DNA from: Camarhynchus parvulus
Lineage: Eukaryota; Chordata; Aves; Passeriformes; Thraupidae
Length of the DNA: 64,000 nt
Assembly (NCBI RefSeq): GCF_901933205.1
Contig: NC_044576.1
Location: forward strand, 7,845,024-7,909,023
Direction of reading: 5' to 3'
This document shows, in pieces, positions 14,289-25,760 of this stretch. How positions within the stretch are numbered: the stretch's first letter is position 1; the number at the start of each line of letters is the position of its first letter. The position numbers and the translations under genes were made by a program. Under the pieces are notes generated by a model. That model was not told the origin of the DNA, searched no databases, and saw only the letters and a program-made list of their open reading frames with translations.

Positions 14289-16113
14289 CACTGAAAAAAA
14301 GCAGACACTGCTTGAAAACCACTATCATCATATATGGGCTTTCTTTTTTTAGGTGGTAGGATCTAAACTATGAGCATGTACCCATTCTGAAATGAAAATG
14401 TGCTTCGTCCTTCTCTAAAGTAGCTTTACCTTTGCTGCCCCAAGATTGCTGCTGGATAGGATAACAAGGATAGCTGTGTTTGCTAGCCCACTCCACTCTG
14501 CTGCTGTAAAACCTGGCGTTCTGGCTTAAAAGGACAAAAATTACTAGTTGGCACCAAGTACTTGTGCTACAATGAGTGCCAGAACTAGGGAACTATTTAG
14601 AAAAAGTTGCGTCCTCTGTTTTAAATTCCAGAGTTTGAATTCAATTTTTAGCCACGCATTAAACCCTCTTTCAGCTTGGCAAATGATTCAAAAAGTACCC
14701 TCCTGAACAAAAGTGATTCAAGATACATTTAGGAAATTGGGAGATTATCATTAAGCAAGGAACCTGAGCAGAATGCATGTGAATAGCCCTGGCTTGCAGT
14801 CACTTGTGCAGTGTAAGAGAGGGAACACTCCATCCCTGTGTGTCATTTAGCTTCTAGGAGGATCCTGGGTTCTCAGAAGTGTTTGCTGAGCCTACTGGCA
14901 GTGAAAACAGAAATAGACAGTGACTGATTTAATTAAATGATAAAAATCTATCTCCACCACGCCAGAAAAACGTGCTGGAGGTGAAGAGTGCTCTGAGAAG
15001 GAGGCAGATGGATAGCTGTCATTTCTGCCCTTGACAGGGCCCCTGGGTTCAGCCTGGGGCTCAGGGAAGGCAGCACCAGGGGGTGGCAACATGAAGGGAA
15101 AAGTGATTTATTCCTCTTGCTCTGAAGAATTTGTCATTTATAGAAACTGAGCCTCACAGGGACAATGAATGGAGAGAGCTCCCCAGCACAGAGCTGGGAC
15201 AGTTCCTCCTGTGTGGTGTGGAGCCCATGGGCTGCTGCTGCTGTGCTCTCACATGCTGCAGGGTTGTTGCTAAAGGACATGAAATAAAATGATCTGGACA
15301 CTGGAATCTTCAAGGTAAAAGGAAGGCAGTTTAATTTCTGACTCTAACATTTACAGATTTTCAAAAGTGACAGTGTGTTGGAGGATGACAGTGCCACCTC
15401 TCCAATGACACTGGACAAACCAACAGCCCATCAAGTTTCTCTTCCTCTAGAAAAGAATGCAAAACAATCATTATTGTAATAATAAGTTTGTTACAAGAAT
15501 GTAAACACCAGAAGGCTTAGAAGATCTTAGAAGAACAAGTCGACACAGGGTTACAACAGAGCTCTTACTTTCAGACAGGAGAGAGAAAAATAATCCTGAC
15601 AAACCTAGGACAAGCCTAAGGCTGTGGGTAGGCAAAAAAACCACTGAAAATACCTTGGTCCAGACTTCAGGCAAGCAAGAAAACAGGGGGATTCCCAAAG
15701 CTGATGAGTCTGAATGCAAAAGCCTCCACTAATCCATGAGGTGTCTCTAACCCTTCAATACAGTATGAGGTGGTGCAGGCTGAGCTGCTCCATCACTGAT
15801 CTGAGGACCCCATGCTCAAGCTGTGGGGTCCACTTACCTTGGTAGTCACCCAGAAAAAGAAAATAATAAAAAAAAAGCTAGTAAAGCAGCAGAACTTTTC
15901 AATATCTCATGAAGGTAGCCAATTACATGAACATATTTAATGACTGGGATGAAAACTGCCACTTGCTAGTTTCTGGCTGCAATCTAATATTATCCCTTTA
16001 AAATATTTTTGTGGAAGGTCAGTGTTCCAGTTAACTTTAGCTGTTTATTTAAACTTTTCCTCCTGAATAAATTTGATAGCGCACACACTTTTTTTTCCTT
16101 TTAGAAATAGAAT

Positions 16114-16153
16114 ATATTTCTTTTCTTCCTCTGAAGAAAAGTAGAAGAAATAT
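16114..16153. repeat. Imperfect inverted repeat (hairpin)
   Basis: The left arm from 16114 (atatttcttttcttc) faces a right arm ending at 16153 across a four-base loop at 16129-16132. The inner seven pairs and outer eight pairs are perfect, with a short bulge at about 16140-16145 on the right arm. It is purine-rich on one side and pyrimidine-rich on the other. It lies some 190 bases before a second hairpin and an AT microsatellite. Confidence 0.6.
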
Positions 16154-16270
16154 GATTACTGCAGTAAAATTGTATTATTGGGAAAAGTCTGCCTTGACAA
16201 GAGACTTTAGACTTTATCAATAGGTCTTGAACAACCTAATCCCTTCCATCCCACTGCTTTTAGAACTTGA

Positions 16271-16341
16271 TTTTTAAGGTGACCTTAGATTTGATTTGAT
16301 ATATATTTTTAAGGTGACCTTAGATTAAGGTCACCCTAAAA
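16271..16341. repeat. Direct repeat plus near-perfect hairpin next to AT microsatellite
   Basis: A 21-base word beginning tttttaaggtgacctt occurs at 16271-16291 and again at 16306-16326. The second copy forms a hairpin with the following sequence: arms 16307-16322 and 16326-16341, three-base loop GAT, one mismatch (16312 against 16336). The core is ggtgacctta facing taaggtcacc. The hairpin runs directly into the AT-rich array that starts at about 16340. Confidence 0.8.
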
Positions 16342-16500
16342 TATATATATATATCTATGTATATATATATGGATATATATATGTATGTATGTATATATAT
16401 ACACACACATATATATATATGTATATATATACACATATATATAAATATATATATACACATATATATAAATATATATATACACATATATATATATGCATAT
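16340..16500. repeat. Compound (AT)n microsatellite with 24-base higher-order units
   Basis: About 160 bases of alternating A/T with GTAT and ACAC interruptions. Its second half is organised in 24-base units that each begin acacatatat, at 16431, 16455 and 16479; the first two units are identical. The 64-codon open frame reading through it (16389-16583 plus) gives only Tyr/Ile/Thr/His repeats and is not a gene. Such arrays are prone to cruciform formation and length polymorphism. Confidence 0.9.
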
Positions 16501-17441
16501 ACCTAGCACAGAAACCTGGAGTATCTTTTGGAATTATTTTTCCAAAGGCGGCACTCTCAGGGTGTTTGTGGGATTTTATTTGAGCTGCAAAATGGTTAAG
16601 AAAGGTTGGGCTGTGAAGAAATTAATAAGTAGAGTAAAGCAGTGTGAGATTTTACACCAGCTGAAGTGAAAGTTGACCCTTTGGGAGATTTCAGGAGAGC
16701 CAGAGTTATCTTTTCCCTGAGCCTGTATGTGAGGAAGCAGCAGTGATGAGCTCCAGCTGTCTCTCTCACTAGAGGCAATTACAGGTGTACTTCCCCACAC
16801 TTGACATGTCATTTTCTGGATCTGTTCAGCTAGGATAGCACTTAGTTCATTAGCTCCCAGTGGCAGTGTATGTGTATAATTTTTTAGGTTTTAATGAAAG
16901 CCAACCATAAAGCTGTAATACGTTCTGAGCTTCTCCAGTGCAAGGAAACAGGAATAGTTTCTGACAGATCTCATGCCTGCTGTGTTTTAATATACCGGGG
17001 TAAACACTGCTATAGCCTAGACAAGCACTAAGAGGGAAAAAAGTTGGTGTCTATGTGGGGAAGTATAGGATAATTTGGCTTTATAGGTTTATTGCAGTCA
17101 TTCATTGAGGGAACCTGTCAGAATTTGTGTCTTGTTGTGTTAGACATGATATGCAAGGAATATCAAGAAGAAGGAGGGATGTCTTGGTGAGAAGTGATCA
17201 TCCTGTCTAGGTCACAGTGGCAAGGAGGAGGAGACAAAAAGACAATTCCCTTGGTACAGCTATTCAGTCTTTCATTCCCCTTGCTTTTATTAAGTCTCCT
17301 CTTTCCTGTTACACTGTGGTTTTCCACAGAGTAACAAAAATATGACATGCTCACTCATTCTCTTCCTAGAAAGGATGCAATATTATTCAAAATATATGGT
17401 AAAAAATTGGAAGAGTGTTATTTTCTTTTATGTATTTAACC

Positions 17442-17492
17442 TTTTTGTTGTTGTTGTTTTTTTTTTTGGGGTTTTGTTTGTTTTGTTTTTTC
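17442..17492. repeat. TTG/poly-T low-complexity tract
   Basis: (TTG)n followed by about 13 T, then GGGG and TTTTG words. It is followed by an AATAAAAT-rich stretch. It is simple sequence only. Confidence 0.75.
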
Positions 17493-19092
17493 CTTCTGCA
17501 AATAAAATATTAAAATAATAATTTTAATATACCTTTCTACAATGCTCACCTAGTCCTGGAAGAAGATCTGGCAAAAGGGACATGTAGGAAGACATGTAGA
17601 CTAAAAATTAGAATAAAGAAAAGTAGCTTAAATACAGTTGGGACCTTCTTAGAACTTCTCTCCAAAAGAATTTTCTCACTAGATTACACAAAAGTTCAGT
17701 TGAGTTTGGTGAGGATTTTAAGGCTTCTTTCATGGCAAGTGGTTTGTGGATGTCAAGGTTTCTTCCCAGTCAGAGCAATTGCAAACATGTTAATAGCACC
17801 AATTTAATTTCACACAGTTCAAATTGCCTCCAAAATTAGTAGTAAATTCTCCTATATGTTAAATAAATCCTCTGTATTATGATGAACTTTTTATCAACCA
17901 GAAATGTTAAATTGTAAAGGCGGTGGGAAATTAGAATACAATAACAGAGCTGAGACTAAGGAAACATGTTCTTCAATTAGTGTACTCATGCATGTCCTGC
18001 TTTTCTACTACAATGCTATTGATTGAAAAAATACTCTCCTCTGGAGGTTATTCTACACCTCAGTGAAGTTGCTCATGAGTCAGAGATTAAAACCTTAAAG
18101 GATGAGAGAGCAGCACAGTTCAAACCACTGCTGATGGATAGATCAGTCTCTGGGAATGCAGTTTGCTCTCTGTCAATAACACCACTTTAAGTAATGTGAA
18201 AATTGCATGTTATCCCAATAGGTAGAGGTGAAACAAACAACTTCAATGAATGTGTGTGACTGGGTTTCTGTGTTGAATAACATGGAAGAGGTTACACAGC
18301 AAACAATGTAACATCCTCTGGAATTCCAGCAGCGCTGTCTGCCGGCCAGCTGGCTGTAGTTGCACTGTGCCAGGAGTGGGTTAGTGCAGGAGATCAACAC
18401 CAGGCCAGGTAAATCCTTGGTATGGAATGTGTTCTGCACAGAGCTGTTTGTACTAAACCACACACAAAGCCTGGAGATGGCACAGACCTTTCTTTAGCTC
18501 TTCAAGTCTTAGTGCTTGGCCCTGAACGTCCCATCCTGGTTTCATTCTCCAGCTGACATTTCTGGTTTATACACGGGCCGTGCCTGAGCTCTCACCTGCA
18601 TCTTCCCATCTCTGTCTTCTGCCACTCCTCTGCAGGAACCACTGCTCTCATCCCACACTCTCCATCCTGGCTTTGGTACTGGCCACTGCTTTGATCTCTG
18701 GGGTGTGTGGGAGGTTGTTCTGTGTCTCCTGAAGAAATCTAGTTCTTCACTAGGAGAGTTGTAACGCCTTCACAGGACTTTTTCTCCTCACAAATTAGAA
18801 AGGCTGTGTTATTTCTACATCCATAGAAGTGCCTCCAGACCCTCATGTCCCAGAACTTCTCCAGATATGTGAGGAGCGGCAGTTTTCCAGCCATTTAGAA
18901 AGTTCTTTTTCCCGTGTACAGATCTTACTGTGTTTCGTGTTATCATACCTGGCAAAGTTAACACAGAGATTGCCTGAACATTCTTAAAATTTTTATTTTA
19001 TTTGTAGCTGAGAACTCACTTGTATTGATTTTTGGGTCTCATGTTCTCAACTTCTCTGCAGGTGTGGATGTGCCTGTTGAATTCAGGCAGCT

Positions 19093-19111
19093 GGGAGGGT
19101 GGGGCTCAGGG
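19093..19111 (+). other. Canonical G-quadruplex motif
   Basis: The sequence gggagggtggggctcaggg has four runs of at least three G separated by loops of one, one and four bases, which meets the standard G3+N1-7 rule. It sits in a locally GC-rich segment (19080-19250). No gene is recognisable next to it. Confidence 0.7.
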
Positions 19112-22100
19112 CTGAGCAGGAGCAGGGCTGGGTGGTGTGTGCCCAGCTGGTGCCAACCAGCAGCTGCTCTGCCCAGGGGAGACACCACTGACTCCAAGGG
19201 ATGCAGGCACTGGCACTCAGTGGGAAGGAGGAGCATGGAAATCAGTAACACTGAAAAGAGGAGCTGGAAATAACCAGCAGTAAATTACATCTGATTTTGT
19301 TAGATGATGTGTTGCTGGGGAAAAAGCCCAGCAGGATTTTATGCTTCCAGAGTAGGCTTCTCAACACACAGCTGTGACATACTTACTCCTCTTTCTCTAG
19401 CTCTAGGGGTGGCAGTACCTAGAATAATCCTCTGTGTTCCAACAACATAACAGGGAGAATATACATGCAGCCCCAAAGGAAAAAAAACCAGCCTTAAAGA
19501 GATCAGACATGGAGAAGTGCATTGCTCAGACAGTCTGCAAAATAAATAAAAAGCTAACAGAAGCCCATGGATTTGTAGTTGAATTACATGTGGACAGAAA
19601 AAGGCTAAGGGATGAAAATGTAACTTTATGTCAGAAAGGTGTGAAAACAGCTAATTAAGGGAAATGAGTAGAATAAAGTTGTTAGTCAAATGGGACAAGA
19701 TCTTCTCAAAGTAAGAAGCCAGCAGGCCCTAAGTGGAATTACTGGAAATCTCCAATGCATTAAAAGGTTGGAAAAATCTTTAATGTAGAGCAATACAGGG
19801 ATGGACAAGCTACCAGAAACTCAGGCAAAGAAGAGCTAAAGGTGTGATGCCCAGTTCCTTTGTCTTTGTCTGGTGAAACAGTAAGATGCAGTGATGCTTT
19901 GTTTTTCAAACATATTCTGGGAGTGTTGTGTCATGAAGTACTGCAGTAGCTCACACCTCTGTGCCCAAGTTCCCAAATAAGTTTGCCTGACTCCTGAAAT
20001 TTGCCAAGTATGGCATTTTTTCCCTAAAGCATCAAAATCTTTATAGCTGAGACTTAATAGTCCAGGAGTTACCACTAAAAGAAGAACTGTGAGATATACT
20101 TAGAGTTTAATCATCCAAGCAATCATTGCAAAGATGGTATTGCCCTGTCTGTACATAGACACAGTTCTCTTCTGTGCATGTTTAAATGACCAAGTTAAGG
20201 ATGATGCCTGTTAAATGTCATCAAATGGAACAATTCAATGGCTGACAAAATAATTGAATAATTTAGATTGAATAGGATTTCAGAAGGGCATCTTGTCTGT
20301 TTTCTTGCTTGAGCTCTGGTCAACATTAAATTCAGACCATAACAAGTTTGGTTTTTTTTACAAATGCTTAAGTATAAAGTATCCAGACTACCAAGTACAA
20401 GTACTTTTGTAAACAGTTGAGCAACAAGTCTCTAAAAAACCCTGAGAAATCTGATCTTAATAAAAGCATTCTCCTAAACTTGCAATTATTTTATTTCAAA
20501 TAGAAAGATAAAACTTTTTTGAAAATTGTTAGCATTCATCTTTTCCTAAACCAGCACTATTAGATACTATGGCCAGATAAGAGGTTACTTCAGCATCCCT
20601 CGTGTTCAGACATATCCTTTTTTCCTGAGATGGGAGAACTTTGACTCCAGTTAAACATGGCTAGGACTGTCTCTCATCCCTTAGGAAGAGTGTGTAAAAC
20701 CACAGTTCAAGCTGTTATACAGGAGTTTGCAAACCCCAGAGTTTGCAGAAACAGAATCCAGGGAGCTTGTGGTTTGCCTGGTGCCTCTGCACCAATAACC
20801 TGCACTTCAATGTGTTCCCACTATAATGCTTTAAGACTTTCTCCTGTGTCCCCAGCTGCACTCTTTCTGGGTTTTGTATTGTTTGCCTTTTCTCTACCAG
20901 TTTTCTTCTTTCACTTTTCTTCTTGTGTTCTTACCCCTTTTTGTCCCTCAAGGCTCAGCGTTGCAGCCGCCAGCAGAGCCTGATTTGAGGCTACCATAGT
21001 ACAGTGAGCTGTTTAATTCTCCTAGACATTTCCCTATGGCAACTATCCATAAAAATTTGTTTTGCTGAGGGCAGTTCATGTCATCTAATATAGAACTGAA
21101 ACAGGAAATCTTATTTAAGGTAAGAAGACTGTGCACTTCCCATATCATAAGCATGATGCTAAACTCATTTTGACTATCACAGATTTTCAGTTTTTCTCTG
21201 AGATTATTTCTCCTTCTTGGCCCTTATTTGAACAGAAATAACTTCTCATATTCTCCCATCCATGAAGTGAGGTAGTCAGTTCAAAGGAGCCTTTATTCCT
21301 CCTGAGTGATGCTCAACATCAATGCTCCTCTCCTCCCTGAACTGGGCCTGTCAGGAAAACAGTTTGGACAATACCCTCTGAGACAGCTGTCTCAGCAAGA
21401 GAGAGCAGAGCAAGGGCTTGCATTAATATTGTGAATGGATCTCAGAAATCTTCCAGAATAAGGGAATATAGTGTTTATGGATTTGCAAAGCCAGTGAAAT
21501 TAGGCTCCATTTACAATTAATCAAGCCACAGGAAAACCATTCCCAAATTCCCTGCACATGAATTTTTGCTTTTATTTTTGTTGGGTTTTTTTCCCCCCTT
21601 GGAATATTCAGTAGTTCCCAGGAGTATCGTGTGCACAAAGCAAGGGCCACCATATTATTTATTATGGACTACCATAACTCCATATGCCTACCATGTATCT
21701 CAGCTACCCATCCAGACTTTTATTTATAGCTACTGAAAATCAACATTTCTAAGGTATAATGTAGCTCATTCTATACAGAATAAGAGCATCTGCTCTTATG
21801 GGACACTCTGTGCTCAGGAGGTGTCATCTTATCTCAGAAGCACACATCCATGTGTCCCTGCTTTGAATCCTGTCCTGTGCCACTTAAAGCTGGTAATTTC
21901 CTGCAGTCCTAGGGTAAGAAAAATCAGGCCATGAATTGTTTTTAAAATCTCATTTCTGTTTCACTTCTTGAGTCACATGAGGAGTGCCAATGTGGTGTCA
22001 TGCTGAACTTTGTGCATTTCAGTGCCTCAGAGCTTTCTGAAGAACTGCTTGGTTTGTGCAGTTAAGGAATCATGGCACTGGACGGGCGGCGCTTTTCAGT

Positions 22101-22533
22101 TTGTGTTTGGGAAAAGTTAACTTGTGAGTTGGGATACTACAGGAGCAAATGCTACAGTGTTCATTGCATAACAAATTAATCTTCTCTACAAGCCAATATT
22201 CCTTTACATGGACAGATTACAGGCATTTTTCTTCAGCTGGGTAAGAAGAACAAAAGTGTAGAACCGTTTCTTTCCTTCTTGCGAGAGAATGATCTAGAAA
22301 CAAATCTGATATCACAGAAAATACGCTTGTCCCTCAAACACCTTATAACAACCTCGTGGTCCTTTCTTAGGTTTTTTTTTGAGAACTGGACCAGAAAGTC
22401 AGGAATTTCACCCCTTCTAGTCTATGCATAAAATATATCCTAGCTGGCACAGCTTCCCTTGCTTGCAGCCTAAGCTTTTGAATTTGGATGATTATCATGA
22501 ACTCTGTGTCTGTTTATTTTTATTTAAGCAACA

Positions 22534-22560
22534 CCCCTTGATCCCCCATCAAGGGGGATC
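22534..22560. repeat. Two overlapping, mutually exclusive hairpins
   Basis: The nine-base arm ccccttgat (22534-22542) pairs perfectly with atcaagggg (22548-22556) across a CCCCC loop. Alternatively gatccccc (22540-22547) pairs perfectly with gggggatc (22553-22560) across an ATCAA loop. The two structures share bases and cannot coexist. No transcript evidence is visible, and the sequence is on neither side of a recognisable gene. Confidence 0.75.
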
Positions 22561-23280
22561 TTTAAACTTTAAAGAAAGGCTTGGAAATATCAACCAGCAC
22601 AGTGGAAAGCAGCTGCCTGAGCTTGCAGATGGCTGAAATGCAGCTCTGGAATATGCAGCAGGCTTCCCAGGCAAGACAACCAGTGCAGTGGTTCTGGGGA
22701 GTGCAAGGTACTTAGGGGCAGTTCAGGCCTATATCTTGTAATGCATGGCCCTACTGGCTCCAAGATTTCCCTAAGATCAGACATTTCATTCACTGCAGCA
22801 CACTCTGCTAGATTGTTACTGAGGCAGCAGCTGCATGACCTGTGTGAAGATGTGAGAATTATTTGAACGGAGTACATTTTTCCAATAGATAATGGATTTG
22901 ATTAATGTGGCCTCTTCATCTTTGAATTGAATGGAATGTCCATCTGCAGATCACTGTCTGATTAAGTTCTTACATTGCCACCTATCATACAGTGCATATA
23001 CACATCATTTTCTCATTACTAAAATTTACTTGGCAATTTTTGTTAATGTATTTTTCTGTTTCCTTTGGCCTCATTATGAAGGAGTCACTGACTATACATA
23101 GCTTGTCTAGCCATGAGATCTATTAGAAGCTACTGAAGCTTTTTCAGAAAATATTTGTTACCAAACAAAGTAACAGATTCTTGATCTCATAAAATGTCTT
23201 CTTTTTATCCCTATCCTCATAGATCTTGCAAAATACTGACCTGTACCAATATTGCAGCTATGGCACTCTGTTAAGTGTAT

Positions 23281-23600
23281 ACATATATATTTATATTGTC
23301 CTTGATTCATTAAGTTTTTGATTGTTTTAATGACGTCTTGTTCGAGAATTTAACACAAAGTTTAGTAAATACATCCTTTTTAAATTAAACTGGCATCAAA
23401 CAGTGTCAAATACACCATCACTTTCATTGCTCTGAAATAGCTGCAGTCATTGAGCACTCTAACAATATTGTGAATCCACCAGCACTCCAAAGCATCTTTA
23501 TCAGAGTGTTGCTGTGTTTGCCCAAGCGGATGGGTATTGAGAAAGGCGTAAGGAAATAACCCAAATGGTGATATTAGGTGTTATATAACTGCTCGCCCAC
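23281..23600. promoter_or_regulatory. Possible conserved non-coding element
   Basis: Balanced unique sequence containing a CRE-like TGACGTC at 23331, a nearby TTCGAG, TTTAAATTAAA and several ATTGT/CAAT words. Several CpGs are retained in an AT-rich setting. There is no open frame of note. This is a weak call by appearance only. Confidence 0.18.
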
Positions 23601-25401
23601 ACATCCTCCAGCTCTGAAAAGCAAGGCTCTGTCTCTTTTTGTCATGCTTGATGTTTCATTTACAACTGACTTTCTGAAAGTGCTTCCATCAACAATTTTG
23701 GAATTTGCTCTCTACTGATAATCACGCAGTAGATAAATCGTGCGTGTTTCCTGCAGGGCCAGTGTGGGTAGAGGGCACACACAGCAGAATGTAATTATGC
23801 TTCCCTGTGGAGAAGAGCTGGTCACCTGGCACAGGGAGCCTGGCAGTGACTGCTCAGTTGTGTCCACTAGAACAAACCTCCAATTTGTTTTGGGTTGGTT
23901 AACAAACATCTATTATAACCTTCTGTACCTTAAGAGCTGTTTTCAGGTGCCACCTCCTGCTTATGACCCCTTACATATGCAATTTATCTATTTTAAGCAC
24001 AGAGCAGTGTGACTTCACTGACTTTTGTATGAGGCAGGTGCATATATTCTGTAAGACTTCCCATTAATCCACCTCTCCTATCATTAGGCATGAAGGGACA
24101 ATGTTATTTCTGTCTCAGTATTAAGGATGTTTTGTGTCTCTTTGTGTCCCCCAGTGCTGACTGGAAGTTGAAGGGTGTTTTCTGTGTGCTTTTCCTTTAA
24201 TCTAGAAGGTAACATCAGTTAGTACCCTTGTGCTCTGTGACATCCTTAAAGTTCTCCATTTGTGCAAGGTTGGGGGGTACAAACAACTTTGAATAAAATG
24301 CAAGTTGTTTCCCAGACAGGTGATTGGTTTTAATGGTTTCTTTCATTTTGGTAATCTCATTAAAAGGAAAATGATGGTCAAAACCAGATCCCCTTTAAAT
24401 GCTAAAACTTTTGTCAGGTTATAATTTCTTTCACAGTGATGTACACAATTAATGCCTTTCACTTAATGATATGTAGGCAAATTAAAAAAAAAAGGTATAA
24501 ATTTCATCAGTCTTTGGAAAATATTTAAGTACCAGAGAAAGTATCCGCTTCTGAAGAAATACAGTTTACATAACGAGTCCTCAAAAAGCTTTGTTGGAAC
24601 TTTTCCAGAGGTGCAAAGTATATATTTAATGATACAATAAGAAAGTGAGAGGATATTGCATTAAAAAAATTAAATTCCCCTTTTCTTCTGTACCTTTCTT
24701 GACCTACAAGTCAGCAACTTGTCTTCTCAAGAAATATCTGAAAGCACTATGCAGTCAAACTGCTGAGGTACTGCATATAAAACTCAGTAAATAGGTCTTG
24801 ATAGCCACTGCTCTTGCTTTACAGAATATATGGCACAAATTCTTAGGAAATCTTGCATTAACTGAACAAAGAAAAATGGCAAGTGATTTTATGCAATGCT
24901 ACAGGACCATTAAAATGTTCTTATATTGGCTCATATTTATGACACAGTAAATCTATTGGTGTTCCTCTTAATTCCTCTCCTTCTGTCCTCCCTGCTTTTT
25001 ATCTAATTTAAATCTAAATGTAACAACATGGTGTTTACATATCTGTACTTCAAGCACAGGCATGTATAAACATTGTCCTTGCTCCTTTCTCAGGAAGGAT
25101 TTCTCAGTCTCTGGGGTATGATTACACTCTGTAGTGCATGTCAGTTAAATTTGTTGAATCTCCAGAACAATGGCAACATCCCTATTTGTGTCTCCTTGCA
25201 AATCCTGAGTGGAAATAAAGAGTTTCTGCAGCTTAGCTCACAGGAATCAGCGCTGTGCCCTGCCAGGCTGAGGCTGTTCCAGTGCAGCCCTGAGCTATAA
25301 CTCCAGGAGCTGTGACTGCACCCACTGCAGGCTCTGGCTGTCTCCTGGGGAGCTCTGCATGACCCCAGGGCTGGAGCAGAGCAGACTGAGAGCTCCTCAA
25401 A

Positions 25402-25453
25402 CCCTGCTTTGGGCACTGAGCCCAAAGCCCTGCTTTGGGCACTGAGCCCAGCG
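25402..25453. repeat. 26-base tandem duplication
   Basis: A unit beginning ccctgctttgggcactgagc occurs at 25402-25427 and 25428-25453. The copies differ only near the end of the unit. It lies about 120 bases before the 42-base minisatellite in the same GC-rich patch. Confidence 0.85.
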
Positions 25454-25570
25454 CCCTGAAAACACCAGAGCACAGACCTCCCGGAGCACCCCAGGTCCTG
25501 AGGATAACACCAGGGGCCCAAAGCAACCAGCCCTCCCTCCCAGGCACCACCCCTGGCGCCTGAGCTTCGG

Positions 25571-25737
25571 AGCTCCATCCCGTGGCTCCTCTGGGTGCCT
25601 TTCCCACAGCCCCCTCTGGGTGCCTTTCCCAGCAGCTCCATCCCTGTGTTGGCTCCTCTGGGTGCCTTTCCCAGCAGCTCCATCCCCGTGTTGGCTCCTC
25701 TGGGTGCCTTTCCCAGCAGCTCCATCCCTGTGTTGGC
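25571..25737. repeat. Minisatellite, 42-base unit
   Basis: Units beginning tgcctttcccagcagctcca start at 25621, 25663 and 25705. The first two are full length and the third is cut short at about 25737. A shorter, diverged version of the unit precedes them from about 25571. The regular copies differ by about one base. Unit length 42 is fourteen codons, so every reading frame is kept in phase and long open frames arise on both strands. Confidence 0.9.
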
Positions 25738-25760
25738 AGCAGCTGGAGCCTCCAGTGCCC

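Larger units (their letters stand above)
6681..16110. other. Unique non-coding stretch with scattered low-complexity tracts
   Basis: No gene was recognised. The longest open frame, 134 codons at 6733-7137 plus, has no family resemblance and ends in a T/G-rich tract. Short low-complexity runs are listed separately. A good minus-strand splice donor word occurs at 13399-13405 (AAG|GTAAGT read on the minus strand), but no matching acceptor with an open frame was found. Another at 15832-15838 has only a T-rich sequence upstream. Confidence 0.6.
16501..25230. other. Unique non-coding stretch, no gene seen
   Basis: Open frames stay at or below 108 codons and none is recognisable. The 74-codon frame at 19434-19658 plus is Lys/Glu-rich and reads superficially like protein, but it matches nothing I know and has no clear splice sites. 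Pyrimidine-rich stretches occur at 18540-18720 and 20860-20950. A T/G tract, a G-quadruplex motif, a bistable hairpin and a possible conserved block are listed separately. Confidence 0.6.
25231..25760. other. GC-rich minisatellite patch, open frames here are artefacts
   Basis: An abruptly GC-rich block in AT-rich surroundings. It holds a 26-base duplication and a 42-base minisatellite. The two longest minus-strand open frames of the window (194 codons at 25141-25725 and 189 codons at 25233-25802) overlap here in different frames, and plus-strand frames run through as well. This is expected when a stop-free tandem unit has a length divisible by three. The products are repeats of about 14 residues (for example LLGKAPRGANTG) with no known domain. 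I do not call a gene. Confidence 0.7.

Noticed and set aside
15832..15880. Minus-strand donor-like CCAAG|GTAAGTGG
   Set aside because: Preceded on that strand by a poly-T-rich sequence and no plausible exon.
16201..16260. CR1 LINE 3' end suggested by words like caacctaatccc
   Set aside because: The typical CR1 3' terminal octamer repeats and the preceding consensus are absent; the similarity is only a few bases.
16389..16583. 64-codon frame across the AT microsatellite
   Set aside because: The product is a Tyr/Ile/Thr/His repeat from alternating TA/CA sequence.
19434..19658. 74-codon Lys/Glu-rich frame
   Set aside because: Protein-like only in charge content; AT-rich codons produce Lys/Asn/Glu by chance and no homologue is known to me.
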